From Alloalcanivorax venustensis ISO4 (lineage in GTDB: Bacteria; Pseudomonadota; Gammaproteobacteria; Pseudomonadales; Alcanivoracaceae): DNA of 64,000 bases. The stretch covers positions 124,001 to 188,000 of the forward strand of contig NZ_ARXR01000004.1 in assembly GCF_015356855.1 (NCBI RefSeq), in the 5' to 3' direction. The first letter of the stretch is position 1; every line of letters starts with the position of its first letter. A program made the position numbers and the translations under genes. Shown in pieces: positions 26,189 through 34,965 of the stretch. Under the pieces are notes generated by a model. The model saw only the letters and a program-made list of their open reading frames with translations, was not told the origin of the DNA and did no database searches.

Positions 26189-27067
26189 TCACAGCGCCGC
26201 CAGCCAGCGGGCCACCGCCTGGCCGATCTCCACCGGGGAATCTTCCTGAAGAAAGTGGCTGCCCGTGACGGTGACTTCGGTCTGGTTCGGCCAGCTTCGA
26301 CAGAATTCCCGCTGGCGCCCGATCAGAATCGAGCCCGGCTCGGCGTTCACGAACAGCTTGGGGATCGGGCTGGCCGCCAGCCAGCGACCGTAGTTTTCCA
26401 CCAGCCGGATCATCTCCGGGGGCTCGCCTTCCATGGGAATCTCACGCGGCCAGTTGAGCGTCGGCTGTCGGTCTTCTTCGAGTTCGAAGGGGCGGCGGTA
26501 GTGGGCCATCTCCACATCGGTGAGGCCACGAAGCACGGAACCGGGCAGCACCGCTTCCACGAACATATTGCGCTTGAGAATCAGGTCCTCCCCTTTTTCG
26601 GATCGGAACCCCTGAAAAATACCCCGGGCGGCTTCGGGCCAGTCGTCCCAGGTCATCGGCATGACAATGGCTTCCATATAGGCAATCGCCTTGACCGCGT
26701 CCGGGTGCTGGCTGGCCCAATGAAAGCCCAGGCCGCTGCCCCAGTCGTGCACCACCAGGGTGACGTCGCGGTCCAGGCCCAGCGCCGCCAGCAACCCGTC
26801 CAGATAGTGGTAGGCGGTCAAAAAACCGTAGCGGCCGGGGCCGTCGCTGACCGGCAGTTTCTCGGAATCGCCCTGGCCGATCAGGTCCGGGGCGATCACC
26901 CGGCCGCTGCCCACCAACTCCGGAATCACGTTGCGCCACAGGTACGAGGAGGTGGGGTTACCGTGCAACAGCACGATCGGGTCGCCCTCGCCCTGGTCCA
27001 CATAGGCGATGCGCTTGCCGTCGACGTCCTGGAAGTGCTTCTGATAGGGCATCTGGTCCGAAATCAT
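26189..27067 (-). CDS. Haloalkane dehalogenase (HLD-II, DhaA/LinB-like)
   Basis: 292-residue alpha/beta hydrolase with the full HLD-II pentad: nucleophile Asp108 and halide-binding Trp109 in VVHDWGSGLGF, halide-binding Asn37 in LLHGNPTSS, catalytic acid Glu132 in AYMEAIVMP and catalytic His271 in GSHFLQED. Numbering is almost identical to LinB (D108, E132, H272, as I recall). It hydrolyses carbon-halogen bonds of haloalkanes to alcohol and halide. ATG 27067 is preferred over an ATG 38 codons upstream. Divergent from an aldo/keto reductase that might process the resulting carbonyls (inference). Confidence 0.92.
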   Translation of the reverse strand: MISDQMPYQKHFQDVDGKRIAYVDQGEGDPIVLLHGNPTSSYLWRNVIPELVGSGRVIAPDLIGQGDSEKLPVSDGPGRYGFLTAYHYLDGLLAALGLDRDVTLVVHDWGSGLGFHWASQHPDAVKAIAYMEAIVMPMTWDDWPEAARGIFQGFRSEKGEDLILKRNMFVEAVLPGSVLRGLTDVEMAHYRRPFELEEDRQPTLNWPREIPMEGEPPEMIRLVENYGRWLAASPIPKLFVNAEPGSILIGRQREFCRSWPNQTEVTVTGSHFLQEDSPVEIGQAVARWLAAL

Positions 27068-27195
27068 GGCGACCGTCTCCTGAAGGTGAGTGGGCCCCAG
27101 CTTAACGAACGGGCAAGAATTTAACAGTATCCCGCTAGCCCCCGGCCCGGCCCACTGTTTAGGGTAAGCGGAGCCCAACAAGGAAGGAGTGACCC

Positions 27196-28149
27196 ATGAA
27201 GACCCTCACATTCGAAAACGGCGACGCCATGCCGATACTCGGCCTGGGCACCTGGAAGTCCGCCCCCGGCGACGTGTACAGCGCGGTCAAGGAAGCCCTG
27301 AACCAGGGTTACCGGCATATTGACTGCGCCCGCATTTACGGCAACGAGGCGGAGGTGGGTCAGGCCCTGGCGGAATCCTTCGCCGCCGGCACCGTCAGCC
27401 GCGAAGATCTGTGGATCACCTCGAAATTGTGGAACAGCGCCCACGCCCCCGAAGACGTGCAGCCGGCCCTGGAAAAAACCCTCGACGACCTGCAGCTCGA
27501 CTACCTGGATCTCTATCTGATGCACTGGCCGGTGGCACTGACCCCGGGCATCAGCTTCCCGAAATCCGGCGCCGACATTCTGGCCCCCGAGGACATGCCG
27601 GTGGCCGACACCTGGCGCGCCATGGAGCAACTGGTGGACGACAATCTGACCCGCCAGATCGGCGTGTCCAACTTCAGCGTGCGCAAGCTCACCGCGCTGC
27701 TGGAAACCGCCCGCCACCGGCCGGCGATGAACCAGGTGGAGCTGCACCCGTATTTGCAGCAAGCACCGTTGGTGCGCTTTTGCCATGACAACGACATTCA
27801 GGTCACCGCCTATTCGCCGCTGGGTTCGTCCGACCGCCCGGACAACTTCAAGGCCGAGGACGAGCCGGTCCTGTTGGAAGACCCGGTGATCAAAACCATC
27901 GCCGAGCGGCACGACGCCAGCCCGGCCCAGGTGCTGATCAGCTGGGCGCTGCACCGCGATACCGCGGTGATTCCCAAATCCGTGAACCCGGAACGCCTGG
28001 GACAGAACCTGGCCGCCGCCGACCTGAAGCTCAGCGACGACGACCTCAACGAGATCGCTGACCTGGACCGACACCGCCGTTATGTGGACGGTGCCTTCTG
28101 GGCCCAGGACGGCAGCCCCTACACCCTGGCGACGCTCTGGGACGAATAA
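27196..28149 (+). CDS. Aldo/keto reductase
   Basis: 317-residue TIM-barrel NADPH oxidoreductase. The catalytic tetrad is complete: Asp43, Tyr48 (IDCARIYGNE), Lys77 (ITSKLW) and His110 (LYLMHWP). The phosphate-binding IPKSVNPERLGQN motif near residue 260 indicates NADPH. Good AAGGAG upstream. Reduces aldehydes or ketones; substrate unknown. Confidence 0.94.
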   Translation: MKTLTFENGDAMPILGLGTWKSAPGDVYSAVKEALNQGYRHIDCARIYGNEAEVGQALAESFAAGTVSREDLWITSKLWNSAHAPEDVQPALEKTLDDLQLDYLDLYLMHWPVALTPGISFPKSGADILAPEDMPVADTWRAMEQLVDDNLTRQIGVSNFSVRKLTALLETARHRPAMNQVELHPYLQQAPLVRFCHDNDIQVTAYSPLGSSDRPDNFKAEDEPVLLEDPVIKTIAERHDASPAQVLISWALHRDTAVIPKSVNPERLGQNLAAADLKLSDDDLNEIADLDRHRRYVDGAFWAQDGSPYTLATLWDE

Positions 28150-28315
28150 CCACCCCACCGATACCGCGTGGTGCCGCCGGCATCGCGCGGCCCGCGCCTT
28201 TACCGTTTTTTACCGCCCCCGCCACCTGGATCACTTACCCGCCCGCACCCGGCATGCAATCATTGGCATCCATAACAACAGCGCGCCACGGACCGCCCGC
28301 GCGACCCGGCCAACC

Positions 28316-29422
28316 ATGGACACCCAGATGCCGCCAAACAGCTCTCCCCAAGTGGACCCGGACGACAAGCCCAAGGCCAACTTCGAGTCGGTGAATGTAC
28401 GCTCCGCCATGCTCACCGGCATTTTCCTGCTGCTGGTGATGTACACCCTGTACGCCGCCGCCACCCTGTTCATGCCGTTGATGGTGGCGTTTCTGACCAG
28501 CCTGATCTTCACCCCGGTGGTGCGCGCCCTGCGGGTGCTGAAAATCCCGCCGCCGGTGAGCGCGGCGGTGGTGGTGATGGGCGTGCTCGGGCTGGGCTTC
28601 GGGGCACTGTACGGGCTTTCGGAACCGGCCATGGAATGGCTGCAAAAGGCGCCCCGCGATCTGCGCCAGCTGGAACAGGAATTCCACCAGTTCAGCGAAC
28701 CCATGCAGCAGCTCAAGCTGGCCAACGCCCAGATCGAGGACATCACCCCCGGGGACGACAACCAGCAGAAAGCCGAGGCTCCCGGTTGGAGCCCGGTGAA
28801 GTGGATTCTCTCCGGCACCTGGTCAGCGCTGTACGGCATCACCCTGAGCGTGATTCTGCTGTATTTCATGCTGGCGTCCGGCGACACTTTTTTACGCAAA
28901 CTGGTGCGGGTGATTCCCCAGTTCGAACACAAGAGAGCGGCGGTGGAAACCGTGCGCCAGATTCAGACCAGCGTGTCGCTGTATCTGGGCACCATCACCA
29001 TCATCAACACCTGCCTGGGCGCCGGCGCCGCGTTGATTCTCTATCTGCTGGATATGCCTAACCCGATCCTCTTCGGGGTGATGGTGGGCATGCTGAATTT
29101 CGCCCCCTATATCGGGCCGATCGTCAGCGGCGTGATCCTGCTGTTTATCAGCAGCCTGAATTTCGACGGCCTCACCCAGGTATTGCTGCCGCCGTTTCTG
29201 GTGATGGTCCTGAACGTGCTGGAGGGCCAGTTCATCACCCCGACGGTGGCCGGTCACCGCCTGGCGCTGAGCCCGGTGGCGGTGTTCCTGTCGATCCTGC
29301 TGTGGGGCTGGATGTGGGGCGTGGTCGGCATCCTGATCGCGGTGCCGCTGCTGGTGTGCATCAAGCTGGTGTGCGACAGCGTGTCGTCGCTGCGGTTGTT
29401 GTCCGAATTCCTCGGCCGTTAA
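28316..29422 (+). CDS. AI-2E/PerM-family membrane transporter
   Basis: 368 residues with about eight membrane helices and the central soluble segment typical of the AI-2E (UPF0118) family, e.g. NTCLGAGAALILYLLDMP and FAPYIGPIVSG. The family includes quorum-signal exporters and Na+(Li+)/H+ antiporters, so the substrate is open. ATG at 28316 (MDTQMPP) is chosen because the in-frame region before it is basic and non-conserved in character. Confidence 0.88.
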   Translation: MDTQMPPNSSPQVDPDDKPKANFESVNVRSAMLTGIFLLLVMYTLYAAATLFMPLMVAFLTSLIFTPVVRALRVLKIPPPVSAAVVVMGVLGLGFGALYGLSEPAMEWLQKAPRDLRQLEQEFHQFSEPMQQLKLANAQIEDITPGDDNQQKAEAPGWSPVKWILSGTWSALYGITLSVILLYFMLASGDTFLRKLVRVIPQFEHKRAAVETVRQIQTSVSLYLGTITIINTCLGAGAALILYLLDMPNPILFGVMVGMLNFAPYIGPIVSGVILLFISSLNFDGLTQVLLPPFLVMVLNVLEGQFITPTVAGHRLALSPVAVFLSILLWGWMWGVVGILIAVPLLVCIKLVCDSVSSLRLLSEFLGR

Positions 29423-29434
29423 ACCTCGCGGCGT

Positions 29435-29956
29435 TTAAAGATCCACGGCATCGGCCCGGTTGCTCAGATAATGACGGGCCGCGCCCAGGAAATGCAGGGC
29501 GATCAGGGCGGGAATCACATAAAGGCCGGACACCACGTGCACCAGCTCGGCCGGCTCGTGAATCACCGCCAGGGATTCCAGCGGCAGATAAACGGTGAAC
29601 CAGCCGAACACATCCACGCCTTCCCCTTCGGTGAACAGATACAGCGGCCCCGTGATCACCTGCGCCACCAACGCCACCAGCAACAGGCGGTGCACCGCCC
29701 AGGCCAGCCAGCGCTCCGGGGCGGTGCTGGCGGTGTTGGCCTTGAAGCCTTCATAGAGCCGATAGGCCACGCGCCAGATCACCACCAGGAAGACGAAAAA
29801 ACCCAGCCCGATATGCAGGCTCATCAGGTAGCCCTCGGTGGCCTCGTCCGGCGCGCCACCGGCGGCGAAGCCCAGCACCAACATCACCGTGACCAGCAAA
29901 GCCGTGACCCAGTGATTCAGTTTGGACAGGCCTGAGTAATGCGGGGGTTGCTTCAT
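29435..29956 (-). CDS. Cytochrome b561-family protein
   Basis: 173-residue four-helix membrane haemoprotein. Haem-ligand histidines appear at His15 (LNHWVTALL), in MSLHIGLGFF, and in VHVVSGLYVIPALIALHF. It shuttles electrons across or within the inner membrane. A second family member lies at 45.4 kb. Convergent with the AI-2E gene (12-base gap). Confidence 0.88.
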   Translation of the reverse strand: MKQPPHYSGLSKLNHWVTALLVTVMLVLGFAAGGAPDEATEGYLMSLHIGLGFFVFLVVIWRVAYRLYEGFKANTASTAPERWLAWAVHRLLLVALVAQVITGPLYLFTEGEGVDVFGWFTVYLPLESLAVIHEPAELVHVVSGLYVIPALIALHFLGAARHYLSNRADAVDL

Positions 29957-29975
29957 GGGTGGCGCTCCTGGGCGG

Positions 29976-30236
29976 TTAACGAAGTTGGCTGTCTTTACTG
30001 CCGCGCCGGTTGTAGCCCTCGGAACGGGCTTCGTCGCGCTCACCCTGGCACAGCGTGCAAAGCCGCACACCGGGCAGCGCCGCGCGGCGGGCCTCGGGGA
30101 TCGGCGCCTCGCACTCTTCGCAGTGCGTCAGGCTGTCGCCGGCGGGCAGACGGCTGCGGGCATGCTGCACCGCCGAGTCCACGGTGCTGTCGATCTGATC
30201 CTGAACGGCCCCTTCCGGGGCCCAGCCGGTCGCCAT
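29976..30236 (-). CDS. DksA/TraR-family C4 zinc-finger protein
   Basis: 86 residues. The C-terminal zinc finger has HCEECEAPIPEARR and LCTLCQ, i.e. two C-x2-C pairs, as in YbiI/TraR-type proteins that bind the RNA polymerase secondary channel. A helical N-terminus (VQDQIDSTVDSAVQHA) replaces the longer coiled coil of DksA. ATG 30236 has a strong AGGAGG site. 19 bases before the cytochrome b561 gene on the same strand. Confidence 0.88.
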   Translation of the reverse strand: MATGWAPEGAVQDQIDSTVDSAVQHARSRLPAGDSLTHCEECEAPIPEARRAALPGVRLCTLCQGERDEARSEGYNRRGSKDSQLR

Positions 30237-30276
30237 GGCGTCCTCCTGATGGCCTTTCATCCTAATGTAACGCCAA

Positions 30277-31092
30277 TCAGCCGCCGGCGTACAAGGGCAT
30301 CGCCAGAGTGGCCTGCAGCACCCGGCCCACCGGGCCGTCCTCGTCGTACAAGGTGGTATCCACCAGGCCGGTGCCGTTGTCCTGCATGCGGGCGCGGGCG
30401 TCGAGCCCCAGCCAGTCGCCGCGCGGGTCGCGGTGCAGGTACAGACTGAGATCCGAATTGATGCTGCCGACATCCGGGGCCAGCCGCAGCTGAGCGATGC
30501 CGTTGCCGAAATCGGACAAGGTGGCCGCGCGCACCAGCGGCGAGCAGGGCTCACCGGCGACCACCGGCACCGGCAGCGACATCCACACCCGGCCCTGGCC
30601 CTGCCCACCGACCCCGTCGAGCACGCAGATGCGGGCGGTGGTGTGCAGCCCCCGGGGCGTCCAGCCGCCGCCCTTGCCGTCGCCGCCCACCTCGGCCAGG
30701 GTCATCACCGGGCGGTCGCCGCGCGGTTCCAGGCCGCCGGTTTCAAACCGGCCGAAGTCGGGCACCTCGGCGCCGGCCTGCTCCAGGAACAGGCCGCTGG
30801 CCCGGCACACCTCGACGCCGTCGGCGAGCAGCGACGCCTGCAGCACCCGCAGGCGCCGCCCGGCGCGCACCACCGCCAGCTCCGCCGTCAGCGGCGCCGC
30901 CGGCACCGGTCTCAACAGATCCACCGTGAGGCGGCTGAGCCGCAGCCCGGTGTCCGCGGTGGCCTGCTCCATCAACAGCGCTAGCAGCCCGGTGGGCGAG
31001 CCGCCGTGCAGATGGCTGGGGCTCCAGGGTCCGCCGGCGCTGGCGGTGGGTACGTAGGTCTCGCCCTGGCGGACAAACAATGACTGATCCAC
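30277..31092 (-). CDS. Acyl-CoA thioesterase-like protein (double hotdog)
   Basis: 271 residues matching the TesB/PF13622-type pattern of two hotdog domains: HGGSPTGLLALLMEQA in the first and VRAATLSDFGNG in the second. Expected to hydrolyse acyl-CoA thioesters. GTG start at 31092 with AAGGGGAG 8 bases upstream. 40 bases before the DksA-like gene on the same strand. Confidence 0.82.
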   Translation of the reverse strand: MDQSLFVRQGETYVPTASAGGPWSPSHLHGGSPTGLLALLMEQATADTGLRLSRLTVDLLRPVPAAPLTAELAVVRAGRRLRVLQASLLADGVEVCRASGLFLEQAGAEVPDFGRFETGGLEPRGDRPVMTLAEVGGDGKGGGWTPRGLHTTARICVLDGVGGQGQGRVWMSLPVPVVAGEPCSPLVRAATLSDFGNGIAQLRLAPDVGSINSDLSLYLHRDPRGDWLGLDARARMQDNGTGLVDTTLYDEDGPVGRVLQATLAMPLYAGG

Positions 31093-31225
31093 TTCCGATA
31101 CTCCCCTTTCTGGTCCCGATGCAAACGCCCAAGCCTAACCCAGACGGCGCCCTGGCGGGGAACGAAACACTGGGTGCGGCGAGCGCCGTGCGCTACAGTA
31201 GCGCCCGCGCCAAACGCCCCAGACC

Positions 31226-32455
31226 ATGGATTCGCTGCCTATGTCCGCCACATCCCAGCCGCCGAGCCGTCCCAACATCGTGATCATGGTGGCGGGCGGT
31301 ATTCTGGTGGCGCTGGTGGCGATCGTGTTCGCGCGGCTCGCCTACGGCCTGATTCTGCCGCCGATGCGCGACGATCTGGGATTGAGCTACCGGCAGGCCG
31401 GCACCCTGGGCACCGTCACCGCGCTGGGCTATCTGCTGTTCGTATTGCTGGGCGGCATCGCCGCCAGCCGCTGGGGCGCGCGCAACGCGGTGGCCACCGG
31501 CCTGCTGATTCTCACCGTCGGCTTCGCCGGCCTGGCGCTGGCCAGCGCCTACCCGGTGGTCGTCGGCCTGATGGCGCTGCTGGGGCTGGGCACCGCCTTC
31601 TGCTTCGCGCCCATGGTGTCGCTGCTGGCCACCTGGTATCCGGAAAAGCGCGGCATGGTAATCGGCTGCATGGCCGGCGGCGTGGGCGCCGGCATCTTCG
31701 TCACCGGGCTGCTGGTGCCCTGGCTGTCCGACCAGTTCGGTGAGCACGGCTGGCGCCTGGCCTGGGGCCTGTTCGCCGCCCTGGCGGCGGTGGCGGTGGC
31801 GCTGGTCCTGGCGGCGGTGCGCGACCCGGCGCCGGTGGCCCACGACCATCCGGACCGCCCGGCGCCGGCGGACAAATGGCGCATCTACCGCAACCCGCGC
31901 GTGATCATCATGGCGGCGATCTACGGCATCATCGGCATGGTCTACATCATTCAGGCGATCTTCATGGTCAGCTACGTGGTGGAGTCCGGCTTCGACGAAG
32001 CCACCGCCGGCTGGCTGATGGCCATGTCCGGCCTGCTGTCGGTGGCCGCCGGCCCGCTATGGGGCTCGCTGTCCGACGTGTGGGGCCGGGGCAACGCCCT
32101 GACCCTGGCGATGGCGGTGGTCACCGTGGCCATGGGGCTGCCGCTGATCGACCAGAGCCTGGCCATGTTCTTCGCCCATTTCCTGCTCATGGGCTGCGCG
32201 GTGAACGGCGTGTTCACCATGGTCCAGGCCGCCAGCACCGACCAGGTGGCGCCGCGCCATATCCCCATCGCCTTCAGCTACGTGACGGTGTTCTTCGCCG
32301 GCGGCCAGTTCCTGGGCCCGGCCATCGCCGGCTGGCTGATCGAAGCCACCGGCGGCTTCCGCCTGGCGGTGGCCTTCACCTGCCTGGCGCTGCTGGTGGG
32401 CCTCTACCTGGCGCAGAAGATCCGCCGCTTCCCCGCCGGTCTGGCGGTGGACTGA
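31226..32455 (+). CDS. MFS transporter, YbfB-like
   Basis: 409 residues, 12 predicted membrane helices in two halves with the loop at about residues 210-220. FARLAYGLILPPMRDDLGLSY at the N-terminus (seen as FARLAYG...PPMRDDLG) is typical of YbfB/YjiJ-like major-facilitator members. Efflux or uptake substrate unknown. Confidence 0.88.
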   Translation: MDSLPMSATSQPPSRPNIVIMVAGGILVALVAIVFARLAYGLILPPMRDDLGLSYRQAGTLGTVTALGYLLFVLLGGIAASRWGARNAVATGLLILTVGFAGLALASAYPVVVGLMALLGLGTAFCFAPMVSLLATWYPEKRGMVIGCMAGGVGAGIFVTGLLVPWLSDQFGEHGWRLAWGLFAALAAVAVALVLAAVRDPAPVAHDHPDRPAPADKWRIYRNPRVIIMAAIYGIIGMVYIIQAIFMVSYVVESGFDEATAGWLMAMSGLLSVAAGPLWGSLSDVWGRGNALTLAMAVVTVAMGLPLIDQSLAMFFAHFLLMGCAVNGVFTMVQAASTDQVAPRHIPIAFSYVTVFFAGGQFLGPAIAGWLIEATGGFRLAVAFTCLALLVGLYLAQKIRRFPAGLAVD

Positions 32456-32461
32456 CCGCCT

Positions 32462-32494
32462 TCGGTAACCGTTCGGTTCGACTTTTGTTACCGA
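32462..32494. promoter_or_regulatory. Inverted repeat between the MFS and PhoX-like genes
   Basis: TCGGTAAC and GTTACCGA form a perfect 8-bp inverted repeat around 17 bases that end in TTTT. It starts 7 bases after the MFS stop. It could be a weak terminator hairpin or an operator for the PhoX-like gene 80 bases downstream. I see no basis to choose. Confidence 0.4.
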
Positions 32495-32575
32495 CCGCCA
32501 CCGGCGCCGCCGGCATCACCGGATTGTCATCATCGGCGGCCAGCCTGTCCGCCGTTATCGACTCCGGACCGGCTT

Positions 32576-34024
32576 ATGAACTCCGTAACCCTGACCCGAC
32601 GCAAACTGATCCAGGCCATGTTCTACGGCGCCGGCGCCGCGATGATCACCGCCTGCGGCGGCGGTTCCTCGTCCTCGGGTAGCCCGGCGGGCACCCCGTC
32701 ACCGACCCCCAGCCCGTCGGAGCCGGAGCCGCCCGCTCCCGAGCCGCCGGTACCGCCGGCCACCATGCTGCCCCTGGAAGCGGGGCCGCTGGCCGGTATC
32801 GGCGAGCTGGTGGAAAGCGACGTGGACGGCATTCTGATTCCCGAGGGGTTCTCGATCCGCCGCGTGGCCCGGCACCTGGAAGATCCGATCTCCGGTCTGC
32901 CCAACCTCACCGGCTTGCTGCGCGACAACTGGCACATTTTCCCGGACGGCGGCGCGGTGTTCCCGGTGCGGGAGGACGGCGGCTGGGTCTATGTCTCCAA
33001 CAGTGAAATCGCCCCCGGCGGCGGCGTGGGCGCGTTGCGGTTCGACCGCGACGGCACCGTCATCGACGCCTACCGCATCCTGCGCAACACCCGCCGCAAC
33101 TGCGCCGGCGGCGCCACGCCCTGGGGCACCTGGTTGTCCTGCGAGGAGACCACCGACGGCCAGGTCTATGAGTGCCACCCGCTGGGGCCCGCGTCCCTGG
33201 CGCGGGCGCATCCGGCGCTGGGTATTTTCAACCACGAAGCCGCCGTGGCGGACTGGGACACCCGCACCCTCTACCTGTCCGAGGACGACGGCAACGGCCG
33301 TCTGTACCGCTTCCGGTCCGCCGGCGTGGTCACCTCGATCACCGGGGAACCGGGCCTGGACCTGGATAACGGCGTGCTGGAGGTGTTGGAGGTGGACGGC
33401 TTCGCCAACGGCGCCTACCAGGAAGACCTGGACCAGGCCCGCCGCCTGCACAAGGTGCGCTGGGTGCCGGTGCAGGACCCGCACCGCGCCCAGGAAACGG
33501 TGCGCGCCGAGATCGAGGCGGCCACCGGCCAGGGCGCCCCGGGCACCCGCTTCAAAGGCGGCGAAGGCCTGTGGGTGCAGACCCTGCCGGAGGGCCAGCG
33601 GCCCGACATCGCGGGCAGCGCCAACCCGCTACGCGCGGTGGTGTTCCTGGCCTGCAAAGGCGACAACCGGGTCTACGCCCTGGACATCGACAACGACCAG
33701 ATCGAAGTGGTGTTCGACAACGAACAGCTGATCGGCAGCGGCGAAGCGCCGTTCAATGACGTGGACAATATCGTCGTCGGCCCGGCCGGCGATGTGGTGG
33801 TGGCGGAAGACGGCGACCTGATGCGTCTGATGGTGATGGTGCCCAACCAGCCCGCCAGAATCCTGCTGCAAATCCCCGGCGGCGGCAGCGAACTCACCGG
33901 CCCCGCCTTCACCCCGGACGGCTCGCGGCTCTACTTCAGTTCCCAGCGCGGCCCCTCCGCGCTGCTGCTGCCCACCGGCGCCACCTACGAGCTGACCATC
34001 CCGGAAGCCTTCCGCCGCGCCTGA
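32576..34024 (+). CDS. PhoX-like (DUF839) secreted lipoprotein
   Basis: 482 residues. The N-terminus has a Tat-like TRRKLIQ followed by a lipobox ITAC (Cys27), then a Ser/Gly and Pro-rich linker to about residue 60, so it is probably an outer-surface or periplasmic lipoprotein. The catalytic domain shows NCAGGATPWGTWLSCEE, the PhoX hallmark with its metal-linked Cys, and a beta-propeller layout (LYLSEDDGNGRLYRF, GEGLWV). PhoX enzymes are calcium/iron alkaline phosphatases; activity here is inferred. Confidence 0.87.
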   Translation: MNSVTLTRRKLIQAMFYGAGAAMITACGGGSSSSGSPAGTPSPTPSPSEPEPPAPEPPVPPATMLPLEAGPLAGIGELVESDVDGILIPEGFSIRRVARHLEDPISGLPNLTGLLRDNWHIFPDGGAVFPVREDGGWVYVSNSEIAPGGGVGALRFDRDGTVIDAYRILRNTRRNCAGGATPWGTWLSCEETTDGQVYECHPLGPASLARAHPALGIFNHEAAVADWDTRTLYLSEDDGNGRLYRFRSAGVVTSITGEPGLDLDNGVLEVLEVDGFANGAYQEDLDQARRLHKVRWVPVQDPHRAQETVRAEIEAATGQGAPGTRFKGGEGLWVQTLPEGQRPDIAGSANPLRAVVFLACKGDNRVYALDIDNDQIEVVFDNEQLIGSGEAPFNDVDNIVVGPAGDVVVAEDGDLMRLMVMVPNQPARILLQIPGGGSELTGPAFTPDGSRLYFSSQRGPSALLLPTGATYELTIPEAFRRA

Positions 34025-34095
34025 CCCGCGCCCCCTGCCCCGTCCGCCCCGCCGCGCCCTTTCCAGGGCGCCGGTCGGGCGGCTACATGCCGCCA

Positions 34096-34125
34096 TTATC
34101 ATCGCCGGCCGTTCCTGATTAGAAT
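34096..34125 (+). promoter_or_regulatory. Possible sigma-70 promoter of the DUF3348-DUF802 operon
   Basis: TTATCA, 18-base spacer, TAGAAT, about 50 bases before the first gene. Both boxes match the consensus only in part, but this is the best candidate in the 150-base gap. Confidence 0.35.
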
Positions 34126-34173
34126 GTGCGGCTTCCCGGCGCCAGGGCGCGTCGGGCCCTCTATTCTCCATGG

Positions 34174-34965
34174 ATGTCCAACCAGGGCGCGGCGATGAGC
34201 AACGGCAGGCCCAACAGCGTGAACAACACCGGCCCGCTGCGGCGGCAGCTGGCGGGCCTGGGCGTGCGCGCGGCCGGCGCGCCGCTGCCGTGCTTCGGCG
34301 AACGGCTGGCGCGGCTGTTCGACCTGTCCGACACCGTGGCGCTGGACGCCGCCAACGTGGCGTCCCGGGACGGCTATTTCGGCGCCGACGGCAAAGCCGC
34401 CGAGCGGCTGCGCGCGGAGCTGGAGAAACTGCGCCAAAGCCAGCGGGACGCCATCGAAGCCAGCGTCACCGCCGAGCGCATCGGCACCCGCAACGGCCTG
34501 CCGGCGCCGGAAGCCGGCCCGAGCCCGGCCGAGCCGCCGGATTTCGAGCCCTACCGGCGCTTCTATCAGAGCAAGCAGCGGCAGATGGCCGCCGCCGTGC
34601 CGCCGCTGCGGCTGAAAGCCCGTGGCGCCCTCACCGACCACGGCCCGGCCCTGGCGCGGCTGGCGCGCATCGACGCGGTGCTCGACAACACCCTTACCGG
34701 CTACGCCCGCAAGGGCTTCGGCGCCGTGCCCGGGGTGCTGGAAAAGCGCTTCCTGGCGCTCTGGCCGGACCGCCAGCACAGCCTGCTCAGCGATGCGCCC
34801 GGCGACGATCCCCAGGACTGGATGACGGAAGGCGCCTGGCTGCACCGCTTCTGCCAGGAGATGAAATCCCTGTTGCTGGCCGAACTGGACGCCCGCCTGG
34901 AGCCGGTGCAGGGCTTGCTCATGGCGCTGGAAAGCGCGCACAACCACCCACAAGGACCTCAATGA
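34174..34965 (+). CDS. DUF3348-family protein
   Basis: 263-residue soluble protein, mostly helical, with no membrane segment. The pattern AERLARLFDLSDTVALDAANVA near the N-terminus (seen as ERLARLFDLSD) and the Y-R-R-F-Y-Q-S-K-Q-R-Q-M helix fit DUF3348. Known family members sit directly before DUF802 genes, as here. It overlaps the DUF802 start by 4 bases (ATGA). Function unknown; a cytosolic partner of the motor-like complex is plausible. Start uncertain: ATG 34195 is an alternative, and neither has a clear ribosome site. Confidence 0.8.
   Translation: MSNQGAAMSNGRPNSVNNTGPLRRQLAGLGVRAAGAPLPCFGERLARLFDLSDTVALDAANVASRDGYFGADGKAAERLRAELEKLRQSQRDAIEASVTAERIGTRNGLPAPEAGPSPAEPPDFEPYRRFYQSKQRQMAAAVPPLRLKARGALTDHGPALARLARIDAVLDNTLTGYARKGFGAVPGVLEKRFLALWPDRQHSLLSDAPGDDPQDWMTEGAWLHRFCQEMKSLLLAELDARLEPVQGLLMALESAHNHPQGPQ

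Noticed and set aside
32524-32545. TTGTCAT as a PhoB box before the PhoX-like gene
   Set aside because: Only one half-site fits; the second 7-base repeat at the required distance is absent.
34054-34071. GCGCCCT-TTCC-AGGGCGC hairpin after the PhoX-like gene as a terminator
   Set aside because: No T tract on either side, so termination cannot be supported.
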